A stretch of DNA of 64,000 nucleotides, taken from NCBI RefSeq assembly GCF_022965805.1, contig NC_133109.1, positions 1,193,001 through 1,257,000 of the forward strand. Reading direction: 5' to 3'. Each line of letters begins with the position of its first letter. Position 1 is the stretch's first letter. The stretch is from Primulina eburnea (taxonomy: Eukaryota > Streptophyta > Magnoliopsida > Lamiales > Gesneriaceae). This document shows, piece by piece, positions 58,507 to 64,000 of this stretch. The notes under the pieces were generated by a model, which did not search any database, was not told the origin of the DNA, and saw only the letters and a program-made list of their open reading frames with translations. Made by a program: the position numbers and the translations under genes.

Positions 58507-58625
58507 ATTTGGTAATATTTAGAGGATATGAGTTTAAAATGAAATAAATTTGGTAATATTTAGAGGATATGGGTTGAAAATGAAATAAATAGAGTATTTG
58601 ATAATATTTAGAGGATATGGATTGG
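58507..58625. repeat. Three degenerate tandem repeats, 41-48 bp
   Basis: Units starting at 58507, 58548 and 58596, each with ATTTGGTAATATTTAGAGG followed by ATATGRGTT and GAAATAAAT. Confidence 0.8.
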
Positions 58626-58820
58626 AGAAGATTTTTTGAAAATAGAGATCATGGATCTTTTCTCGAGACGACAACTGTAGGCCACATCACGTCAACTGAT
58701 AAAGAAGGTGGCCCTCGTTGCCTGCCTTTTATTTTAAATTTTACGTTTTTGGAGAAAAATACTAGAAAGAAGACTAACAATTAAACAACTAAGCATGTTG
58801 TTAAGAGAGATCAAATAAAC

Positions 58821-58908
58821 GAGTGGGTTTCATGTGAGATCGTCTCACAGATCTTAATCTGTGAGACGGATCAACCTTACTCATATTCACAATAAAAAGT
58901 AATACTCT
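58821..58908. mobile_element. GTGAGAC MITE, truncated by a Harbinger-type MITE
   Basis: GAGTGGGTTTCATGTGAGAT through CATATTCACAATAAAAAGTAATACTCT, then abruptly AAGGCTATGTTTG of the next element. The right half is not found downstream. Confidence 0.75.
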
Positions 58909-59132
58909 AAGGCTATGTTTGTGTGTAGGATATGATAATTAATTGGATTGATGTCAAAACTCAAGGTAAGGATATATAATTGGATTGTCAATCCCTCCAA
59001 AACAATGAGATATCTTTTCAAGCAAGTAGGTTTTTTTATCATGAACTTCTTGATTAGTTGAACCCACAAAAAATGAGACAAACATGGGTTTATTAATCTA
59101 TCCTTTGCTTATCACCCACACCAAACATACCC
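58909..59132. mobile_element. Harbinger-type MITE, about 225 bp
   Basis: The inverted ends GGCTATGTTTGTGTGTAGGA and GGGTATGTTTGGTGTGGGTG (second read inward) are flanked by TAA on the left and TTA on the right. The imperfect duplication makes the exact boundary uncertain. No ORF. Confidence 0.65.
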
Positions 59133-59135
59133 TTA

Positions 59136-59887
59136 GACTACGTTTGGTTGGAAGGATAGGATAAACTAATGATTAGTACGTAAATGATAAAGAAAATGAT
59201 TGTGGTAAGATTGTAATATATGGTGTAAAATAATATTAAGTTTGGTACGATTTTTAAGTGTAGGATAATTTTGAATTTTTTGATGAAGAGACGAAATTGC
59301 CCTTCTCCTTCGCGACGGCGATAGTGGCGGCGGCGGCGGCAGGCGGCCGGTCGGAAACGGTCTCCTTCGTGCCGGAAAATTAGCGACGGCTTCTGAAAAC
59401 CCGTCGCTAATAGCAGCGGTTTTTGAGAAACCATCGCCGATCTTGTGAAACCGTCGCTAATTTGACATTTAGCGACGGTTTATTAGTGCATGAAACCGTC
59501 GCCGATCTTGAGAAACCGTCGCCGATCTTGTTTTGAGAAACCGTCGCCGATCTTTTTTGAGAAACCGTCGCTAATTTGACATTTAGCGACGGTTTATAAA
59601 ACAATCGTTGCTATTTGCGAAGGATTTTTACAAACCGTGCTAAGCGATTTTCTTTGGAAGAAATAGACTCACCCACTTGCAATTTTTTTATTCACGGTAA
59701 GGGCTATTATGGTCATTTCTTTTTTCAGTCCACTCGGATAAAACTAATCCACCCTGAAAGCATGGATACATTTGCCCAGGTAAACAGTAAAAATTGTCCT
59801 ACAATTACTCAATCTCAAATTTATAAATGGAACCAAACATAAGATTATCTAACAATCCAAACTTAATCACACTTACCAAACTGGGCC
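59136..59887. mobile_element. Harbinger-type element, 752 bp, TTA duplication
   Basis: The ends GACTACGTTTGGTTGGAAGG and GGCCCAGTTTGGTAAGTGTG (second read inward) lie between TTA at 59133-59135 and TTA at 59888-59890. Its interior holds the GC-rich stretch 59290-59400 and the ACCGTCGC array. No transposase. Confidence 0.7.
59380..59600. repeat. Array of AAACCGTCGC words with two perfect hairpins
   Basis: About seven forward copies of GAAACCGTCGCC/T and three inverted copies in 220 bp. Two copies of a perfect inverted repeat, AAACCGTCGCTAA / TTAGCGACGGTTT, with an 8-base loop TTTGACAT, are at 59448-59481 and 59562-59595. Similar words occur in the subterminal regions of some plant DNA transposons (from memory). 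Confidence 0.85.
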
Positions 59888-59890
59888 TTA

Positions 59891-60303
59891 GGTTACGTTT
59901 GGTGTGTAGGATATGATAATTATTGGATTGATTACAAAACTCAAGGTAAGGATATATAATGTGTTGTGATAAAGTATGTTTTGTTTGGTAAGATTTTAAT
60001 GTGTATGATAAATTTTACATTTTTTGTTGTTGAGACAAAAATACCCTAAACTAGCATTGATGACAATTTGATATATAAAATGATATTTGTAGTAGTTTTT
60101 TTCAAAATCATGTGTTCGGCTGTTAATAAATAAATATTTTATTAAATTTTAGATTATAGATTATATATTTATCTGATAATTTATTTTTTTAATAAAAATT
60201 AATATGATTTTGCATTTTATCTAATTTTTAATATTGATTTCTAATTATTTTTTTAATTTTATTTATTTTCATCATAAAGTTAATTATGTGATGTGTGTGC
60301 AAA
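59891..60303. mobile_element. Third Harbinger-type element, 5' part only
   Basis: GGTTACGTTTGGTGTGTAGGATATGATAATTATTGG starts directly after TTA and matches the left end of the MITE at 58909 (both contain GATTGAT and AAAACTCAAGGTAAGGATAT). Its right end is not found. It is probably truncated, or interrupted by the Mutator-like element downstream. Confidence 0.5.
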
Positions 60304-60312
60304 TAAAAAAAA

Positions 60313-60420
60313 AGAGGAAATTGCATATACTACCCCCGTGATATCTCGAGTTGGCGTAAATTCCCTCGTGAAAAATTTATCATCTTAAAACTCCCTGTGT
60401 TTTTAAATGGTCAGCTCACG
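60313..60420. repeat. Left TIR of the Mutator-like element
   Basis: Complementary to about 63245-63357, with only a few substitutions and a 1-base length difference in the T-run of GTGTTTTTAAATGG. Confidence 0.88.
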
Positions 60421-60512
60421 CCCCCTCGCCAGTATGGTTTATACAACACGCGCACAAAGCTGCGAATTGTCATTGTTTTATGAGTTTTTTTGTCTAAAAT
60501 GCCCTCGTTCGG

Positions 60513-60523
60513 TATATAAATAG
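60513..60523 (+). promoter_or_regulatory. TATA box ahead of the GRF zinc-finger ORF
   Basis: TATATAAATAG, about 80 bp upstream of the ATG at 60595. Confidence 0.65.
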
Positions 60524-60594
60524 AAGACCTCTTCTTCTTCATTTCGCGACTTCTGCATATTCCCCTTTTAAAAACCCTAGATTCATCCAAAATT

Positions 60595-60927
60595 ATGAAT
60601 CCAAATGTTGATATAAGATATCCCCAAACTCCACTGTGCAAGTGCAATGTTAGGGCAGAGATTAGAGTTGTTCAAACCGAAACCAAACCATCGAAGGGAC
60701 GTCTGTATTATTGTTGTTATTTTAAAAAATGTGGCTATTTCCGCTGGTGTTTGCCTGAAATTGTAGGAGGCGTTGATGTTGGAGGTTCCTCCGAAGTGAA
60801 GTCTGAGATGGACGCTGGGAATGCATCGACCTCAACGCCAAGGCCAGCAACCGAGAGCTCACCCGACAACCGCAATGAAGAAGTGATACTGCAATTTAAG
60901 ATTTTTAAAGTCCGATCCAACACTTAA
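60595..60927 (+). CDS. GRF-type zinc-finger protein carried by the Mutator-like element
   Basis: 110 residues. The zinc-finger GRF region spans about residues 13-52: PLCKC, then KGRLYYCC, KKCGYFRWC, matching the C-x-C...GRxFY-C...C-x-FxW pattern of the family. GRF fingers bind single-stranded nucleic acid in other proteins. Small GRF ORFs are common passengers in plant MULEs (from memory). The C-terminal half is Ser/Thr/Glu-rich without structure that I can see. It has a TATA box and an intact frame, so it may be expressed. It is transcribed towards the transposase remnant. Confidence 0.75.
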   Translation: MNPNVDIRYPQTPLCKCNVRAEIRVVQTETKPSKGRLYYCCYFKKCGYFRWCLPEIVGGVDVGGSSEVKSEMDAGNASTSTPRPATESSPDNRNEEVILQFKIFKVRSNT

Positions 60928-61339
60928 TGCAGATGCAAGTTTTGATGAGTTTGTGTAATGGATGCTAGTTATTTAGTAGTAAGGTTCCTTGTGTTAGGTT
61001 GCTGTAATTTGGGGTTATTGTGCTTTGCTTGTAATTTGGGGTAAATGCAATCTGCAGTAATTATGTATGTTGATTATGAAAACTTTGTTCAATCAACTCT
61101 AATGTAATCTGAAATATAATATTAAGTCTTTCTATTTATATCTTTGTTATTTTAGTATTTTGCATCTTTTTTAAGTATTTTAAAGCATGAATGCAACATG
61201 AAATGCAAATAAATACCATTGACATAAATATGTTGCAAATGTCAACTTTTCAAGTTTTGACATCAAAGTTTGCCTTACAATCAAAGTTACACTGGTTCCA
61301 AAAGTAACAAAACGACACAATGAACTTTGTTAGCATATC

Positions 61340-61870
61340 AATCTTTTACATCAAAGTTTTCCCTCCACATGATGCATTTGCCACTGCACTCACATTTTCA
61401 CTTCCCATTGCACTTGCTGTTGCACTTGCTGTTGCATTTTCAATTGTTCTTGCACTTGCGGTTGCACTTAAAGTTTCACATGCCTTTGCACTAGCATGAG
61501 CATGAGCACGAGCACGAGCAGTGATAGAATTACCACTACAAGACCTTGCCTTCGGTGGTTTTGTTGCACTAGAGGATTGTTCTTGCTGTGAGGATGATGG
61601 ATGTCGTTGTGAGACTTAAGTATACCGTGAATGAAATGGGCTTGAAGACAGTGATTGATGTTGTAATACTGGAGGTGAAGTTGCTGCTCTTTGACTCTCG
61701 CTAGGAGTTGTGCCCTGAAAATGTTTTGCAAAATGAAAGTTCTATGAGTTTTGTAAATAATGCACAATATTAATACCTGATTAGAAATTGTTCTGAGACT
61801 CTTGGATGCATTTGTCTTTCTTCCCCTGCTTTGAATTCTTGATGAGCCCTGAAAAATGAAGACAATCTCA
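61340..61870 (-). pseudogene. C-terminal remnant of MULE transposase with Ala/Ser repeats
   Basis: Read on the minus strand, the fragment begins SSRIQSRGRKTNASKSL, typical of the tail after the MULE SWIM zinc finger. Splice signals (GTATT at 61776, CAG at 61715) could remove a 62-nt intron. It then continues through a Ser/Gln-rich part, interrupted by a TAA near 61619. The end is low-complexity, with ITARARAHAHASAKAC and ATASATASAM. The catalytic domain and SWIM finger are missing. Confidence 0.6.
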
Positions 61871-61916
61871 AGCAATTAGAACATGTGTGGGTCAAACCTT
61901 GATGAGCCCTGAAAAA

Positions 61917-62890
61917 CTAATTCTTGATCCACAAACACAACCTTGATGAGCTACTGGCCCTAACACATGTATGTTTTCCAGTAAGGGTTTTTATCTGAAA
62001 TGTTGGCCCTCCCATTACCAAATTGGCATGCAATCTCCATTCACATCCAGCCTTGCACACTGCAGTAACCCTTCTTTTCTCATTCAGCTCCACCCCAGAT
62101 CTCACAGTCCAATCAACAAGAACACTTCTAAATTCATGCACATCTTTGAATTTCATACCCACTACCAGTTCAAACGTTTTCATGTTCATTCTCTCAGAGA
62201 ATACATGATGTTTTGGACAAGAATCATCATCATCAGAACTTGCCAAACTAATAAGTTCATCCTCTAACTCAATGTCGCTATACCAACACTCTGTGGCCTT
62301 TTCATTATGTGGCTTCGGTTGGCTTCTTCTTGTATCATCTCCTGCATCATTCTCTGTAGAAGAGTCTGAATCAACATCCTCATCAGATTCATGAAAGCTA
62401 CCATCTCATGAGTCTTCATCATCTCCAATTGAAACATCATCAAGTCCAATATCATTATCATCTATCGGTCACTTGTCCCCCCTTCATTATCATCAGTTGC
62501 ATTCATTAGTTGTGGTCCAGCCTCTGTATCATCACTAGGATTACATCCAACACCAATAATTGCATCTTTCAGTGGGGTGAAATTATTCTCAACTGACCAC
62601 AATGTTATAACACTAAGATTCCTAAAGCAATTACACATCGTACGGATCTCTGCATCACCAACAATTTTCACCATTTCAGTGGTAAATGCATTTTTCGGCA
62701 ATTGAAAGAAAAAATGCACATTCATTTGTTGTCCTCCAGCAACTTTTAACATATCAAACAAGTCATCGAGGCAAAACCTATCAAGATCAACATCTGGAGT
62801 CACAAATTTCTTACCACCTCTGTAGAAGTTTTTGTGCTGCTCATCAAATTTCCCACCATGCCACAACTCAATCCTAACTGTCGATTCCAT
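61917..62890 (-). pseudogene. N-terminal part of MuDR-type transposase
   Basis: Starts at the ATG at 62890 (MESTVRIELWHGGKF), the PB1-like N-terminal domain seen in plant MULE transposases, open to 62462. The sequence sense continues after a one-base frame change near 62465. An acidic linker follows, with an in-frame TGA at 62406-62408. The MuDR DNA-binding domain comes next: FELVVGMKFKDVHEFRSVL, KAGCEWRLHANLV, FQIKTLTGKHTC. The protein then stops at 61917 without a DDE catalytic core. Deletion plus small lesions make it inactive. Confidence 0.8.
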
Positions 62891-63244
62891 GATGTCTATA
62901 TACTGTAAAGAAAAAACATTAACTTACAAAGGAGATCTACCATACACAAGTCGCAAAGAGAATTCCCATTTCATCCGAGGGAAAAAAGTTAAATTTAAGC
63001 ACACATTTTATCAGAAAAACAATAACTTACTGAGATAATCGATGAAAAACCACCCAGCACAGGTCATAAAGAGCACTTCGTTGACAATATCATCGCCCAG
63101 CTCCAATGCTTGGTTTCGAGAAGGTTAGGGCAAAAGCTTCATCGGATTCCAACCCAGCAAGAATGAAAATGAAATAATTTAGCTTATTATTTAAGCAGGG
63201 ACATTTTGGACAATTAAAAATTTTGTTTGACTAAAAGCATGGTA

Positions 63245-63357
63245 GGCATGCGTGTGCTGACCATTTAAAAACACAGGGAGTTTTAAAATGATAAATTTTT
63301 CACGAGGGGATTTACGCCAACTCGGGATATCACGGGGGTAGTATATGCAATTTCCCC
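63245..63357. repeat. Right TIR of the Mutator-like element
   Basis: Complement of the left TIR, including TTTAAAAACACAGGGAG and GGGGGTAGTATATGCAATTT. Confidence 0.88.
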
Positions 63358-63366
63358 TAAAAAAAA

Positions 63367-64000
63367 ATATAAATCATCAAAGAATAGAGTCCAAATCACG
63401 TAGGTTCTAACCTTCAAAACTCATGAATTTCAATTCAATTTATATATCAACTAGTTGATAAAATTTAGATTCTTGAACTAATTTAATGCTCAATAACATA
63501 ATTTTTTTTAAAAAAATTACGGAACGACCAATACAGAATGTTAAAAAAAATTAATTCTTTGACAATGAGTGTCCATATATTGTTAAAATCTTTCTAAATA
63601 ACAAATTCACTCAGTTTAGCCAAAGAGAAATTAGATCTAGGAATCCAAATTTTTAACTTGATTTGAGGAGCCTTGTTACTAAAAAAAAATATATCGCGCA
63701 TTAGTCGATATCGCTAGTGGTGTAGTGATATAAATAAAAAGAGAGACGAGTTCGATCGATCTCCGGTGGAAGTTTGAATTCCTACACATGAATTGGGAAT
63801 GAAACTTTTGAATTCAAATAAAAAATATAAAGAATCGTAAATAATTAATTAATATAATAAAAACTAACAAATTGTAGAAAAAAATAGAAAAGGGGTTTCG
63901 CAATCTTCACAAGTTTGATTTGTTCTTGCCGTGTGGGGTTACCATAAATAAAAAAGGGGTAAATTTGTAATTTAGGTTATATTTTAGGAGATAGATTGTC
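63367..64000. other. Intergenic, nothing recognized
   Basis: AT-rich DNA to the end of the window. I see no gene, long repeat or MITE here. Confidence 0.55.

Larger units (their letters stand above)
60313..63357. mobile_element. Mutator-like element, non-autonomous, about 105-bp TIRs
   Basis: Long inverted repeats of about 105 bp with few mismatches mark the ends. On the left they hold GGAAATTGCATATACTACCC and CTCCCTGTGTTTTTAAATGG, and on the right the complements. The flanking TAAAAAAAA at 60304-60312 and 63358-63366 fits a 9-bp duplication, though the A-run makes it weak evidence. Inside are a GRF zinc-finger ORF on the plus strand and, on the minus strand, the N-terminal and C-terminal parts of a MuDR-type transposase gene without the catalytic core. 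Confidence 0.88.

Overview
This is 64 kb of plant nuclear DNA. GT-AG introns, a plastid carotenoid gene, a deSI-like protease gene and an AT-rich background packed with LTR retrotransposons, a LINE and MITEs all point to a dicot. The envelope-like third ORF of the first retrotransposon resembles families I associate with Lamiales, especially Gesneriaceae such as Dorcoceras. That placement is from memory and is only moderately secure.

Layout. 1-2006: MITEs nested in one another (MULE-type 180-bp elements, a Harbinger-type element with a hAT-type element inside). 2007-15043: a 13-kb Ty1/copia element of Sirevirus type with 1-kb LTRs, gag, pol and an envelope-like ORF3. It is broken by stops and frameshifts, and by a 1.57-kb solo LTR inserted in pol. 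15044-18719: intergenic, with a second hAT-type MITE. 18732-31560: a full-length L1-type LINE whose ORF2 is split by a 7.3-kb Ty3/gypsy chromovirus (23073-30400) with nearly identical LTRs. 31914-34110: a seven-exon beta-carotene hydroxylase gene, whose coding start is only about 350 bp downstream of the LINE tail. 34111-40746: intergenic, with a probable solo LTR carrying tandem repeats and several MITEs. 40747-51111: a 10.4-kb chromovirus with 2.7-kb LTRs and a probable gag-pol intron. 51112-52960: intergenic MITEs. About 52960-54977: a gene for a small lysine-rich protein of unknown role. 55703-57686 (minus): a four-exon deSI/PPPDE protease gene. 57687-64000: palindromic and tandem repeats, three adjoining Harbinger-type MITEs and a 3-kb Mutator-like element with long inverted repeats, a GRF zinc-finger ORF and a gutted transposase gene.

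The window therefore has three host genes that look intact: carotenoid hydroxylation in the plastid, an unknown lysine-rich protein, and a thiol isopeptidase-type enzyme. No functional link between them is visible. Roughly three fifths of the sequence is transposon. By LTR divergence counted by eye, the gypsy element inside the LINE is youngest, the 40.7-51.1 kb chromovirus is intermediate and the Sirevirus is oldest. I did not find a clear new multi-gene system. The most unusual items are the candidate gag-pol intron, the arrays of near-palindromes just upstream of an LTR TATA box, the hairpin repeats in the 2.7-kb LTRs, the 180-bp MULE-type MITE family with visible 9-bp target duplications, and the hollowed-out Mutator-like element.
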